A stretch of DNA of 64,000 nucleotides from an uncultured Roseburia sp. (GCA_947649645.1 CANSSP010000011.1:1-64000); one strand, 5' to 3'. Shown: positions 42,058-50,985, numbered from the stretch's first letter. Notes: generated by a model not told the origin, from the sequence alone. A program made the numbers and translations.

Positions 42058-43177
42058 AAAAAGAAAAGGGGACGGATACGGAAGGCTCAGATGGAAGGTT
42101 TTCTGGCAGACACTGCTGATGCTGTTTACGGCATTTGCAGGGATATGGTTTTTGTATACGAATGTTCTTTTTGGCAGATTTGCAAATATGATGGTTGCCG
42201 TGATTCAGTTTCTGACCCATATGTCATATGATGAAGCGTTGTTTTTGTATCGCGATATTTTTCCCGGACATTTCAGCTATTTTATGCTGGCAGGGGGACT
42301 GATTCTGTTTGTTTTGTTTTTCCGTCTTTTTTTAAACTGGTTTACACGATATTTTGGGGAGATTGATCGTGGCGTGGACATTCTTGTCGAGCGCGGCGAG
42401 GAAGAGATTAAGCTGTCGCGCGAGATGGAGCCGATGGAGAAAAAGCTCAATCAGGTGCGGCTGACGTTGGAACAACAATTTTATGATATTCGCGAGGCGG
42501 AGGAAAAAAAGGATGAACTGGTGATGTACCTGGCGCATGATATCCGCACACCGCTCACTTCGGTGATCGGTTACCTCTCATTGCTCAAAGAGATGCCCGA
42601 CCTGACGGAGGAGCAGCGACAGAAGTTTGTCGATGTCACACTCAAAAAGGCGGAACGCCTTGAGACGCTTGTCAACGAGTTTTTTGACATTACACGGTTT
42701 GGAAGACGGGAAACGGAACTGTCAAAAGAAAAAATCGATCTGGTCTATATGCTCGTACAGCTCCGCGAAGAGGCGTATCCACAGCTTTCACAGAAGAATA
42801 TGACGCTGGTATTTCATGTCGGGGAGGAGTGTAGTGTGTACGGTAATCCGGATAAACTGGCACGTGTTTTTCACAATCTCTTAAAAAATGCAATTGCTTA
42901 CGGGGATCGTGAAAGTGAGATCCGGATTACGGCGGAAGAGACGATGGAAGAAACGTGCCTGTATGTTTCCAACCAGGGACCGGTGATTTCGAAGGAAGAA
43001 CAGAAACGCCTTTTTGATAAATTTTATCGCATGGACGAGGCGCGCGGGAGCGACAGAGGAGGGGCAGGTCTGGGACTTGCAATTGCAAAAGAACTGATCG
43101 GGATGCACGGCGGGCAGATCACCGTGTCGAGTGCGGACGGTTATACCACTTTTAAGATTGTTCTGCCAAAGAAGTAA
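42050..43177 (+). CDS. VanS-like sensor histidine kinase
   Basis: This 375-residue kinase has two helices (about 20-45 and 75-100) around a short extracellular loop, a HAMP-like linker and the HisKA motif YLAHDIRTPLTSVIGYLSLL with H163. ATPase boxes are NLLKNAIAYG, VSNQGPVI and GGAGLGLAIAKELI. It is VanS-like in size and in its HisKA sequence. It is translated from an ATG inside the last codons of the regulator. The following gene is convergent. Ligand unknown. Confidence 0.9.
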   Translation: MHKKRKGDGYGRLRWKVFWQTLLMLFTAFAGIWFLYTNVLFGRFANMMVAVIQFLTHMSYDEALFLYRDIFPGHFSYFMLAGGLILFVLFFRLFLNWFTRYFGEIDRGVDILVERGEEEIKLSREMEPMEKKLNQVRLTLEQQFYDIREAEEKKDELVMYLAHDIRTPLTSVIGYLSLLKEMPDLTEEQRQKFVDVTLKKAERLETLVNEFFDITRFGRRETELSKEKIDLVYMLVQLREEAYPQLSQKNMTLVFHVGEECSVYGNPDKLARVFHNLLKNAIAYGDRESEIRITAEETMEETCLYVSNQGPVISKEEQKRLFDKFYRMDEARGSDRGGAGLGLAIAKELIGMHGGQITVSSADGYTTFKIVLPKK

Positions 43178-43204
43178 TCCTTGACAGAACGAATATGGGC
43201 CGTT

Positions 43205-43924
43205 TTACAATATGATATTGACATTTGCACCGATTCCGGTGTTGCAGAGGATATTCAGATCCATCGACTGTGCCGCAATCTGAGGCGCCTGCGGTTTTGA
43301 ATCGGGAGAGCTGCCTTCTGCCGGACCGTCTGTGTTTCCGGTGTCTGCCGGATTATTTGCGGCAGGCTGACGGCGCCGGGTCTGAATCAGGGTTTCACTG
43401 TGCGTCTGAATCCTTTTCGCGCAGGCCGATATCCTTTGCATGTAGTCGGAATCCTTTGAAAAAAGAGAGGCAAACTTTGAAAGATCGGTTGTTTTAAACA
43501 GATTTTCCCGGCTTTTGAGTGTGCCGTCTTTATCGACGGTGATTCCCATTTTGTCCAGTTCGCCGGAATAAGAATCTGTCAGTGACTTTAGCTGTCTTTC
43601 CAGACGTTTCATCCCGCTGTCACCGTCGGCTGCCTGGGCAGAGACAGATGAGAGCGCATTGTTGTAAGTACTGATATAGGCGAGAACGCTGTTGCGGATA
43701 TTCTCGCTCTGCGACTCATCGTAAGTAAAAGAACCCAGCTGCCGCACGGCACGCCGTAAAGCGATGCCGTCAGAGAGAGAAAGCGTGTCCGGTTCCGCTC
43801 CGGCACGGCCGGCGGCTGTCTGCGCATATCTGTCTGAAACGTAGAAATTGCGCAGATAGTAGGAAGAACTAAGAGAGGCTGCCGCCCCTGTATAAGCACT
43901 GCTGAAACTGCTGCTGTAAGACAT
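43205..43924 (-). CDS. Orphan FliD-like (flagellar cap-like) secreted or cytosolic protein
   Basis: This 239-residue protein starts MSYSSSFSSAYTGAAASL behind AAGGAGGA. The central part (about 75-190) resembles the C-terminal region of FliD and related flagellar cap proteins: VLAYISTYNNALSSVSA, LKSLTDSYSGELDKMGITV, DKDGTLKSRENLF and FASLFSKDSDYMQRI. The tail is low-complexity Pro/Gln/Ala/Asp-rich and ends in LCNTGIGANVNIIL. There is no signal peptide. No flagellar genes lie nearby, but a sigma-28-like promoter is present upstream (44085-44111). It is half the usual FliD length. I treat the FliD link as moderate; it could instead be an unrelated helical surface protein. Confidence 0.5.
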   Translation of the reverse strand: MSYSSSFSSAYTGAAASLSSSYYLRNFYVSDRYAQTAAGRAGAEPDTLSLSDGIALRRAVRQLGSFTYDESQSENIRNSVLAYISTYNNALSSVSAQAADGDSGMKRLERQLKSLTDSYSGELDKMGITVDKDGTLKSRENLFKTTDLSKFASLFSKDSDYMQRISACAKRIQTHSETLIQTRRRQPAANNPADTGNTDGPAEGSSPDSKPQAPQIAAQSMDLNILCNTGIGANVNIIL

Positions 43925-44241
43925 GACATCTCCTCCTTGAAAACTGACCCGCGGCTCCGCCGCGTCTGTAGTGTGCGAACATGAAAAGAAACCGGCCGTT
44001 GCCGCAACATACACCATTTATGCAATGCGATGTAAATACGGATTTCCTGAATTTTCTCTTCTGTTCCCGCTTCATTATTTATATATTTCGGCATAAAACA
44101 GAATATAATTAACCATAGAATTAAAAATAAGGATATGGTATACTGGGCTAAGGGACAGAGACGGCTGTCCTGGACCGGTTCTGGCCCGACACATCGAAAT
44201 ACGATGCCTGTTAAAATGATATTCTGATCAAGGAGGATGAT
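43925..44241. other. 317-base divergent intergenic region
   Basis: It contains the leader of the minus-strand FliD-like gene, including a CGCGGC/GCCGCG hairpin (43950-43964) close to its ribosome-binding site. It also contains the sigma-28-like promoter and, on the plus strand, AAGGAGG-type sequence (44231-44237) for the NfeD-like gene. A plus-strand GGTATACT (about 44136-44143) could be its -10. Minus-strand frames here are extensions of the FliD-like gene without their own ribosome-binding sites. Confidence 0.5.
44085..44111 (-). promoter_or_regulatory. Sigma-28 (SigD/FliA)-like promoter
   Basis: On the minus strand TAAT (44111-44108), 15 bases, then GCCGAAAT (44092-44085). The flagellar sigma consensus is TAAA-N15-GCCGATAA, so three of four and most of eight positions agree with exact spacing. 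It is about 160 bases before the FliD-like start codon, a long leader. Confidence 0.45.
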
Positions 44242-44706
44242 ATGGCAGCGATTATCTGGGTTGTATTAATTATCGTTTTTTCCGGAATAGAAATCGCCAC
44301 AGTGGGACTGACTTCAATCTGGTTTGCAGGAGGAGCACTGGCGGCGCTGCTTGGTTCCGGACTGGGAATCGGGGGATTTGGACAGTTTCTCATATTTGCC
44401 GGAGTTTCCCTGCTTCTCTTAGGGTTCACAAGGCCCTGGGCGTTAAAATATTTAAAGCCACGGCTGGTGAAGACAAATTATGAAGAGGCAATCGGGCAGG
44501 ACGTCTGTATCACAGAGACCGTTGATAACAGGAAGGCGACCGGGACGGCGGTATTTAAAGGGCAGGAATGGACGGCGCGCGCCCTGGAAGACGGAAAAAT
44601 CTTTGAGGCGGGGACGATTGCGTCTGTCAGAGAGATTCGTGGAGTCACCATGTACGTGACGGAAAGCGAAAACATGCCAAAGATGGGACCGGGCATGGGA
44701 GGCTGA
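44242..44706 (+). CDS. NfeD-family membrane protein
   Basis: This 154-residue protein has two or three N-terminal helices (residues 1-70, IIWVVLIIVFSGIEIATVG and a Gly-rich second helix) and a C-terminal OB-fold-like domain (about 85-145, IGQDVCITETVDNRKATGTAV, GQEWTARA, VREIRGVTMYV), the short NfeD type. NfeD proteins normally stand beside a stomatin/SPFH gene; none is present here and a patatin gene follows one base later. AAGGAGGATGAT precedes the ATG. The ending MPKMGPGMGG is Gly/Met-rich. Confidence 0.85.
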   Translation: MAAIIWVVLIIVFSGIEIATVGLTSIWFAGGALAALLGSGLGIGGFGQFLIFAGVSLLLLGFTRPWALKYLKPRLVKTNYEEAIGQDVCITETVDNRKATGTAVFKGQEWTARALEDGKIFEAGTIASVREIRGVTMYVTESENMPKMGPGMGG

Positions 44707-44707
44707 C

Positions 44708-45586
44708 ATGAAACTTGGAATGGTATTTGAAGGAGGGGCGAACCGGACGGTTTTTTCCTGCGGCGTGATGGATGTTTTTCTGCAGGAAGGGCTGATGCCC
44801 GATTATTTTATCGGGGTGTCGGCGGGGATCGCATTCGGTGTTTCTTACCTCTCCGGGCAGATGGGCAGGAATCTGGAGGTTGTGGAGAAATATCTGCCGG
44901 ACAGGCGTTATATGGGAGTGCGGCATCTTTTTGACAGGGAAGAAAAGGCATATTACAATACAAAGTTTGTTTTTGATGAGGTGCCGAACCGTCTTCTTCC
45001 GTTTGATTATGAGGCGTTTGCGCGGTTTCCGGGCAGAGTGGAGGCGGTAGCAACAAGGCTGCATACCGGGGAGGCCGCCTATCTGACTGTCCCGCGGGGA
45101 AGGGATATGCGGGATACTCTGGTGGCGAGCTGTTCCCTGCCGGTTTTGTTTCCGCCGGTGAAAGTCGGAAACCACTACTATCTGGACGGGGGAATTTCGG
45201 ATTCGATCCCCTATGAGCATGCGATTGCGGAAGGGTGTGACCGGATCATCGTGGTGCTGACGCGGGAGCGGGGGTATGTCAAGGAGACGGAAAAGGCTGT
45301 CGGAGTGACAAACCGTCTCTACAGAAAGTACCCTGGGATCGTAGAAGCGCTCGGTCTGCGCGCGGAGCGCTATAACGCTTCGATGGAAAAGCTGAAAACG
45401 CTTGAGAGCGGGGGAGAGGTCTTTGTTATTGCTCCGGAGACGACGTATGGCGTTGGGAGAACGGAGGCGGACACGAAAAAACTACGGCGTCTTTACGATG
45501 AAGGCGTGCTTATTGCCAGGCGGCAGATGGAAGCGCTCAGGACGTATCTGGGTGCCGGGGAGAACAGACAGGAGGAAAAGAGATGA
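44708..45586 (+). CDS. Patatin-like phospholipase (RssA-like)
   Basis: This 292-residue hydrolase has the patatin dyad: S38 in GVSAG and D160 in LDGGISDSIPYEHA. The oxyanion loop is FEGGANRTVFSCGVMD, with GGAN in place of GGGxRG. SCSLPVLFPPV and the final helical region follow family pattern. Patatin proteins release fatty acids from lipids; bacterial cytosolic members are mostly uncharacterised. It starts one base after the NfeD gene and overlaps the dehydrogenase by four bases, so the three genes form an operon. Confidence 0.88.
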   Translation: MKLGMVFEGGANRTVFSCGVMDVFLQEGLMPDYFIGVSAGIAFGVSYLSGQMGRNLEVVEKYLPDRRYMGVRHLFDREEKAYYNTKFVFDEVPNRLLPFDYEAFARFPGRVEAVATRLHTGEAAYLTVPRGRDMRDTLVASCSLPVLFPPVKVGNHYYLDGGISDSIPYEHAIAEGCDRIIVVLTRERGYVKETEKAVGVTNRLYRKYPGIVEALGLRAERYNASMEKLKTLESGGEVFVIAPETTYGVGRTEADTKKLRRLYDEGVLIARRQMEALRTYLGAGENRQEEKR

Positions 45587-46524
45587 AGATTATTTTTCTG
45601 GATGCGAAGACAGTCGGAGACGATATCGATTTGTCCGGATTTGACAGCCTGGGAGAGATCGTAAAGTATGACTTCTCCAATGCCGGAGAGGCCAGGGAGC
45701 GGACAAGGGACGCTGATGTTGTGATTGTAAACAAGGTGAAAGTCAATGAGGCGTCCATCGGGGAGGCAGATCATCTAAGGCTGGTCTGTGTGACTGCCAC
45801 AGGCACGGACAATCTGGATAAGGAATACCTGGAAAAGAGAGGGATCGCATGGCGAAATGCGGCAGGATATTCCACGGAAACAGTGGCGCAGCACACATTT
45901 GCCCTTCTCTTTTACCTGATGGAAAAATTGCGTTATTATGATGACTACGTCAAGACGGAGCGATACGTGAATGATGTGATGTTCACGCATTTTTCAAATA
46001 CATTTCATGAACTGAGCGGGAAGACGTGGGGCATTGCAGGGCTCGGTGCGATCGGGCGCAGAGTGGCGGAGCTCGCCGCGCTGTTCGGCTGCCGTGTTAT
46101 CTACTACTCTACATCTGGAAAAAACAGTCAGCCCGGTTATGAGCAGGTGGATTTTGACACGCTTCTGGGCATGTCGGATATTATCTCGGTACATGCGCCG
46201 CTGAACGAAAATACAAGAGGGATGATGAATGCCGCTGCATTTGCGAAGATGAAACCCTCGGCGATCTTTTTGAATCTTGGCAGAGGGCCGATCGTGGCAG
46301 AGCAGGACCTGGCGGACGCGCTGAACGCCGGTGTGATTGCGGCCGCCGGGCTGGATGTTCTCTCGGAAGAACCGATGCGCAGCGACAATCCGCTCAGAGA
46401 AATCAAAGACAGTGAACGGCTTATTATCACGCCGCATATTGCGTGGGCGAGCCTGGAAGCCAGAATCAGGCTGATGAAAACGGTGGAAGATCAGGTGCGG
46501 GAGTATTTCCGGAACGACGTCTGA
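45583..46524 (+). CDS. D-isomer-specific 2-hydroxyacid dehydrogenase
   Basis: This 313-residue NAD-dependent enzyme interconverts 2-hydroxy and 2-oxo acids. It shows the Rossmann motif GLGAIGRRVAELA, the catalytic Arg in LNLGRGPIVAEQDLADAL, Glu in GLDVLSEEPM and His in ITPHIAWAS. The N-terminal part carries VTATGTDNLDKEYLEKRGI, as in hydroxypyruvate/glycerate dehydrogenase-like members. Its start codon overlaps the patatin stop (ATGA). The substrate is not determinable. Its tight coupling to a phospholipase is unusual. Confidence 0.9.
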   Translation: MKIIFLDAKTVGDDIDLSGFDSLGEIVKYDFSNAGEARERTRDADVVIVNKVKVNEASIGEADHLRLVCVTATGTDNLDKEYLEKRGIAWRNAAGYSTETVAQHTFALLFYLMEKLRYYDDYVKTERYVNDVMFTHFSNTFHELSGKTWGIAGLGAIGRRVAELAALFGCRVIYYSTSGKNSQPGYEQVDFDTLLGMSDIISVHAPLNENTRGMMNAAAFAKMKPSAIFLNLGRGPIVAEQDLADALNAGVIAAAGLDVLSEEPMRSDNPLREIKDSERLIITPHIAWASLEARIRLMKTVEDQVREYFRNDV

Positions 46525-46566
46525 TGAAGCATGGAAAAGGGAGAGAGAACGGAATATATGGCAGAC

Positions 46567-46608
46567 AATCCAATGGGATGAAGGATTTATCCATCCCATT
46601 GGATTTTT
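46567..46608 (+). terminator. Rho-independent terminator
   Basis: AATCCAATGGGATG pairs with CATCCCATTGGATT and is followed by TTTTC. It ends the NfeD/patatin/dehydrogenase operon. Confidence 0.9.
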
Positions 46609-46717
46609 CATTACTGTGTAATGAAAAATCCTTGCGGGAGGAATCGCACCGCGGAGGGAGAAGAAGTATGTCGGGGAAAGGATCTGTCACAGGCATGGAA
46701 TGCGGCAGCGCGGGATT

Positions 46718-47695
46718 CTATCTTACCTGACCGGAGCGCGCCGGAACATTGATTCCGCTTAAAAAAGAGCGGTTTCCGTATTCTTCTAAAAACGCATCAG
46801 TCAGCTCTTTGCATCTTTTTGGATTGTTCTGACAGCCGAGCAGTTCTGCCAGAGCGTTCAGCCGTGCGAGATACCATTCCATCGATTTCTGATACAGATC
46901 AAAAAAATTCTCTTCCGACTCCAGCGCAGGGTTCCACGGGTTTTTCCAGCGGGCGCGGCGCAGGTTAAAAGGATCGGTCCGGAAAAAGAGTGCGCTGCTG
47001 GGAATCAACGGCGAGAAAAGCGGATATCCCAGAAAGAGATGTTCCAGAAAGCGGAACAGGACTTTTTTCTGACCGGTTTTATCCTGCAGTATCCGCATGC
47101 CCAGACGTATGGAAAAGATGCCGAGCCACATCGTAAGTCTGCCGACTTTCAGATGAGGAAAAGCTTTCCGGTACGCCGCGTGAAGCATTGTGACAATCAC
47201 TTTTTTCTGGCGGTGCGTCAGCGCAATTGTATCGTTGTTTGAAAAGCTGGCGGGGGTGCGGTGCAGCTTTTCAAAGAGAAGTGCACTGTCGATATCGGTT
47301 TCTAAATAGGCGTGGCGGGAAAAATAGTCTTTTTCGTGGCCGCGGTAATCCGTCATGGCGTAGATGTAAGGGTGACAGACCGTATCAAGGGTATAATGTC
47401 CCAGAAATCCCGCCAGATAGGCTTCGGCAATTCTGCGGTCGGTATCCGAAGAAAAGGCAAGACAGGCCGCAAGAAGGCTTTCAAAAAAAATATTGGAGGC
47501 GCCGTCGTGAGCGAGCGCACCGGGATTGCATCGGTGTAGAATATAGGACGGGAGATAATAAAAGAAAAGATCGGGTCCCTGTAAGCCAAGGCCAAAAGCG
47601 GCGCGATTGTGATAGAGGTTGCGTTTAAAGGTATCAGAGTTTAGTCTATGATAAGTATCTCTGCCAAAGATGTAATGAGTGACAAACCCGGGCAT
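46718..47695 (-). CDS. Zinc-dependent phospholipase C-like protein
   Basis: This 325-residue protein matches the zinc-dependent phospholipase C family (PF00882-like). Metal-ligand candidates are the histidines in MPGFVTHYIFGRDT, LYHNRAAFGLGLQGPDLFFY, LAHDGASNIFF, FLGHYTLDTVCHPYIYAM and HEKDYFSRHAYLETDID. There is no signal peptide, so unlike the clostridial toxin it is likely cytosolic, and its true substrate is unknown. AAGGAGAAC precedes the ATG. The promoter is given separately. Confidence 0.85.
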   Translation of the reverse strand: MPGFVTHYIFGRDTYHRLNSDTFKRNLYHNRAAFGLGLQGPDLFFYYLPSYILHRCNPGALAHDGASNIFFESLLAACLAFSSDTDRRIAEAYLAGFLGHYTLDTVCHPYIYAMTDYRGHEKDYFSRHAYLETDIDSALLFEKLHRTPASFSNNDTIALTHRQKKVIVTMLHAAYRKAFPHLKVGRLTMWLGIFSIRLGMRILQDKTGQKKVLFRFLEHLFLGYPLFSPLIPSSALFFRTDPFNLRRARWKNPWNPALESEENFFDLYQKSMEWYLARLNALAELLGCQNNPKRCKELTDAFLEEYGNRSFLSGINVPARSGQVR

Positions 47696-47743
47696 GAGGC
47701 GTTCTCCTTTCCGACGCGAGGCGCAGCCTGGCGGTCTGCTGGT

Positions 47744-47772
47744 AGTATACCCTTTTTCGGCAGGATTGTTAA
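47744..47772 (-). promoter_or_regulatory. Promoter of the zinc phospholipase C-like gene
   Basis: On the minus strand TTAACA (47772-47767) and TATACT (47749-47744) with a 17-base spacer, about 49 bases before the start codon. Confidence 0.65.
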
Positions 47773-47895
47773 TATTTCGCAGAAAAAATTAAATAAAATG
47801 TAATAACTGATTTGCCGGATTCAATTTGCATTTCACTGGCTTTTGGTATATTCTATTCTACTATAGAGACTTATCCGGACGAGAAAGGAGCAGGT

Positions 47896-47943
47896 ATGGA
47901 GACGGATTTGGAGAAAGGAGTGACGGTTGTCCGCACGCTTTAA
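47896..47943 (+). CDS. 15-residue leader-type small ORF
   Basis: A short frame METDLEKGVTVVRTL ends at 47943, 29 bases before the LTA-synthase-like start. An excellent AAAGGAG (47884-47890) lies five bases before its ATG, better placed than many full genes here. It is too short for homology and may be a translational leader or attenuator peptide. A translated function is not shown. Confidence 0.45.
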   Translation: METDLEKGVTVVRTL

Positions 47944-47972
47944 GGGGGAGGACGGCGGCGCTGAGAGGAAAT

Positions 47973-49922
47973 ATGAAAATAGGATTATATTTTGACAGGA
48001 CGAATCTCATCAGACTTGGAGCTGCCGCGGTTCTTGGGGCGGCGCTGCTTTTCAGGGTCGGTTTTCCCGTATGGGTTCTGGCTGGTTTTCTGGCACTGTA
48101 TTTTCTGATCAAAAGTCTGAAAATTGAGTTAAATAAAGCGTTTTCGTGGCTGTGGTCCGGACTGCTGCTGGTATCGGGAAGTGTGTTTACCGCATATCAT
48201 ATCCAATATCTGTTGCTGGACGCAGAACTGCGGAGTAAAATCAGCGACCATAAGATGATGCTCAATGTTTTGTGCTGTATGACGGTCTTTCTGGTTGCGC
48301 AGGCGATCGCGGGCCGTGCCAATATTGCCTGCATCGTTTCGCATGTTTCGCTCCTGCTGCTGGCCGGTGTCAATTACTTTGTGTATCTGTTTCGCGGCAA
48401 TGAATTTATCTTCAGTGATATCCGGTCTGCGCAGACCGGGCTTTCTGTGGCGGGAAATTATGAATTTGTCCTGGATGTGCGCGCAGGTTATGTGATTCTG
48501 ATTTCGGCGCTTTATGTCGCTCTTCTGCGAAAGCTCTCCGTGCCGTCTCAGAGGCGGGCAGTCATGGCAGCGCTTACGGTTTCGCTGGCAATACTTCTTG
48601 GCGTTTTTGTGGGAAACCGGACGAAAGGAGTCGTGACGGAGACCTGGGAGCAGAAGGGAAGCTATCGGAATGGTTATCTGCTGAATTTTGTGCTGAGTAT
48701 CAGAGACAGCTTTGTCGCAGAGCCCGAAGGATATAACGCGGAAGCAGTGGCGGAGCTGGAAACAGTGTATGGAGAAGATGCGCCGGCGGCGGCTGTGGGG
48801 GGCGAAGGAGACGTCGACAGAAAGCCGACGATTATTGTGGTGATGAATGAATCGTATGCGGATCTGAGTGTGGTGGGTGATTTTTCGACCAATCTGGAGC
48901 TCACACCGTTTTACAATTCATTAAAAGAAAATACGTTGAAGGGATATGCATTATCGTCGGTGTTCGGAGCGAAGACACCCAATTCTGAGTGGGAATTTCT
49001 GACGGGAAATTCGATGGCGTTTCTGCCGGGCGGTTCGGTTGTCTATCAGCAGTATATCACGCACACGCCGGATTCGCTTGTGTCGGACTTAAAGAGAATC
49101 GGTTATACCTGTGTCGCGATGCACCCATATTATGAAACCGGGTGGAGCCGGAACGCGGTGTATCCGGATATGGGATTTGATGAGATGTACTTTATCGATG
49201 ATTTTGATCAGACGAAGCTTTTGCGGGAGTATATCACGGACAGGGAATTGTATGAGAAGATTGTGGAGCGATACGAGCGGCGGGGCCGGAACGAAGATCT
49301 GTTTCTTATGAGTATATCGATGCAGAATCACGGCGGTTATACGGAGAAATACAGCAATTTCAGGGAGCAGGCGCGGATGCTGGGGATCAATTATCCGGAC
49401 GTCAATCAATATCTCTCGCTGCTAAAGGAGAGTGATGACGCGCTTTCGTACCTTATTTCTTACTTTGAGTCGGTGGACGAACCGGTGGAGATCGTATTTT
49501 TCGGAGATCATCAGCCCAGCCTTTCGTCGGGCTTTTATCCGTATCTGAACGGAAAAGGACTTTCCGGGCTGACGCTTACACAGCTGGAAGATTTGTACAC
49601 GGTTCCGTTTTTTATCTGGACAAATTATGAGAGCGGAGAGGGGACAGAGGAGATTACGAGTCTGAATTATCTTTCCACGCTGGCACTGGAGCGCGCCGGG
49701 ATCGAACTTCCGCCGTATCACAGATTTCTCGCTGATCTTAAGGAGAACATACCGGCGATAAATGCCAGAGCATATTATTCTAAGGCAGCCGGGCGCTATA
49801 AACATCTGGAAGACGCAGAGGGGGAAGAGGCGGAATGGCTGAAAAAATACGAGATTCTGCAGTACAATAATATGTTTGGGAAAAAGGGAAAAAGTGGTGT
49901 TTTTTTTCCTTATTATGATTAA
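47973..49922 (+). CDS. LTA synthase family (alkaline-phosphatase superfamily) membrane enzyme
   Basis: This 649-residue protein has about five N-terminal helices (residues 10-225) and an extracellular sulfatase-fold domain. Metal-ligand and nucleophile positions match phosphoglycerol transferases: IIVVMNESYADLS (Glu ligand), T335 in FGAKTPNSEWEFLTGNS, SMQNHGGY and FFGDHQPSL. Such enzymes add glycerol-phosphate to lipid anchors or modify glycans. I start at ATG 47973 (GAGAGGA upstream); the earlier in-frame start at 47826 has none. The C-terminus has a helical tail beyond the catalytic domain. It lies 34 bases before the aldo/keto reductase gene without a terminator. Confidence 0.88.
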   Translation: MKIGLYFDRTNLIRLGAAAVLGAALLFRVGFPVWVLAGFLALYFLIKSLKIELNKAFSWLWSGLLLVSGSVFTAYHIQYLLLDAELRSKISDHKMMLNVLCCMTVFLVAQAIAGRANIACIVSHVSLLLLAGVNYFVYLFRGNEFIFSDIRSAQTGLSVAGNYEFVLDVRAGYVILISALYVALLRKLSVPSQRRAVMAALTVSLAILLGVFVGNRTKGVVTETWEQKGSYRNGYLLNFVLSIRDSFVAEPEGYNAEAVAELETVYGEDAPAAAVGGEGDVDRKPTIIVVMNESYADLSVVGDFSTNLELTPFYNSLKENTLKGYALSSVFGAKTPNSEWEFLTGNSMAFLPGGSVVYQQYITHTPDSLVSDLKRIGYTCVAMHPYYETGWSRNAVYPDMGFDEMYFIDDFDQTKLLREYITDRELYEKIVERYERRGRNEDLFLMSISMQNHGGYTEKYSNFREQARMLGINYPDVNQYLSLLKESDDALSYLISYFESVDEPVEIVFFGDHQPSLSSGFYPYLNGKGLSGLTLTQLEDLYTVPFFIWTNYESGEGTEEITSLNYLSTLALERAGIELPPYHRFLADLKENIPAINARAYYSKAAGRYKHLEDAEGEEAEWLKKYEILQYNNMFGKKGKSGVFFPYYD

Positions 49923-49956
49923 AAGTGCATAGAATTACGACAGGAGGAATACGGAT

Positions 49957-50985
49957 ATGGAAACAGTGACACTGGGAAAGACGAAGATTACAGTAAATAA
50001 AAATGGATTTGGGGCGCTCCCCATTCAGCGGATTGAAAAGGACGCTGCCGTCCGGCTGGCCAGGAAGGCGTTTGACGGCGGAATCACTTTTTTTGACACG
50101 GCCAGATTTTATACAGACAGTGAGGAAAAGCTGGGAGAGGCGTTTGACGGAATGCGGGAGAAGGTTTATATCGCCACGAAGACGGCGGCGCTAAACGCAG
50201 ACGATTTCTGGCAGCAGCTTTCGGTGTCGCTCTGCAATCTGCGCACGGACTATATTGATATCTATCAGTTCCACAATCCGCCGTTCTGTCCAAAGCCGGG
50301 GGATGGAACCGGACTTTATGAGGCGATGGAGGAGGCGAAAGCACAGGGAAAGGTCCGCCATATCGGTATTACGAATCACAGACTTGCGGTGGCAAAAGAG
50401 GCGGTGGATTCCGGGCTTTATGAGACGCTTCAGTTTCCGTTCTGTTATCTTGCGTCTGAAGAGGATACGGCGCTTGTCAGGATGTGCCGGGATGCCGGAA
50501 TGGGATTTATTGCGATGAAGGCGCTCTCGGGCGGTCTTATCACAAATGCCCGGGCAGCTTATGCATTTGAAGCGCAATATGATAACGTACTGCCGATCTG
50601 GGGGATTCAGAGGGAAGAGGAACTGGATGCGTTTCTTTCTTATATTGAAAATCCGCCGGTGATGACGGAGGAGCTTGCCGCGTGGATTGCGCATGACCGG
50701 ACACAGCTGGGAGGGGAATTCTGCCGCGGCTGTGGTTACTGTATGCCATGTCCGGCCGGGATTGAAATCAATAATTGTGCGCGGATGTCGCTGCTTTTGC
50801 GCCGTTCTCCATCTGAACTGCAGCTGTTACCGGAAGTACAGGAGAAGATGAAAAAAATCGAGAACTGTCTGCACTGTGGTCAGTGCAGGGCGAAGTGCCC
50901 ATATGGGCTTGATACTCCTGCGCTGCTTGAGAAAAATTATGAGGATTATAAGAAAGTCCTTGCGGGCGAGGTGAGCGTGAAGTGA
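49957..50985 (+). CDS. Aldo/keto reductase with 4Fe-4S cluster motifs
   Basis: This 342-residue protein has an aldo/keto reductase barrel (residues 1-265: LGKTKITVNKNGFGALPIQ, ITFFDTARFY, YIATKT, YIDIYQFHNP, VRHIGITNH) followed by a ferredoxin-like C-terminus with two Cys groups, CRGCGYCMPCP and CLHCGQCRAKCP. The catalytic Tyr is expected at Y52 in DTARFYTDSEEKLGEAF. The combination is common in strict anaerobes and suggests electron transfer through the clusters. ACAGGAGGAA precedes the ATG. Substrate unknown. Confidence 0.92.
   Translation: METVTLGKTKITVNKNGFGALPIQRIEKDAAVRLARKAFDGGITFFDTARFYTDSEEKLGEAFDGMREKVYIATKTAALNADDFWQQLSVSLCNLRTDYIDIYQFHNPPFCPKPGDGTGLYEAMEEAKAQGKVRHIGITNHRLAVAKEAVDSGLYETLQFPFCYLASEEDTALVRMCRDAGMGFIAMKALSGGLITNARAAYAFEAQYDNVLPIWGIQREEELDAFLSYIENPPVMTEELAAWIAHDRTQLGGEFCRGCGYCMPCPAGIEINNCARMSLLLRRSPSELQLLPEVQEKMKKIENCLHCGQCRAKCPYGLDTPALLEKNYEDYKKVLAGEVSVK

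Noticed and set aside
41335..43177. Glycopeptide-resistance cluster
   Set aside because: VanR/VanS-like signalling genes are present but no vanH, vanA/B ligase or vanX gene is nearby.
46718..47695. Secreted alpha-toxin-type phospholipase C
   Set aside because: It shares the zinc phospholipase C family pattern, but there is no signal peptide and no C2-like C-terminal domain.
47826..47972. N-terminal extension of the LTA-synthase-like gene
   Set aside because: The extra residues are not signal-like, lack a ribosome-binding site and overlap the probable promoter and the small leader ORF.
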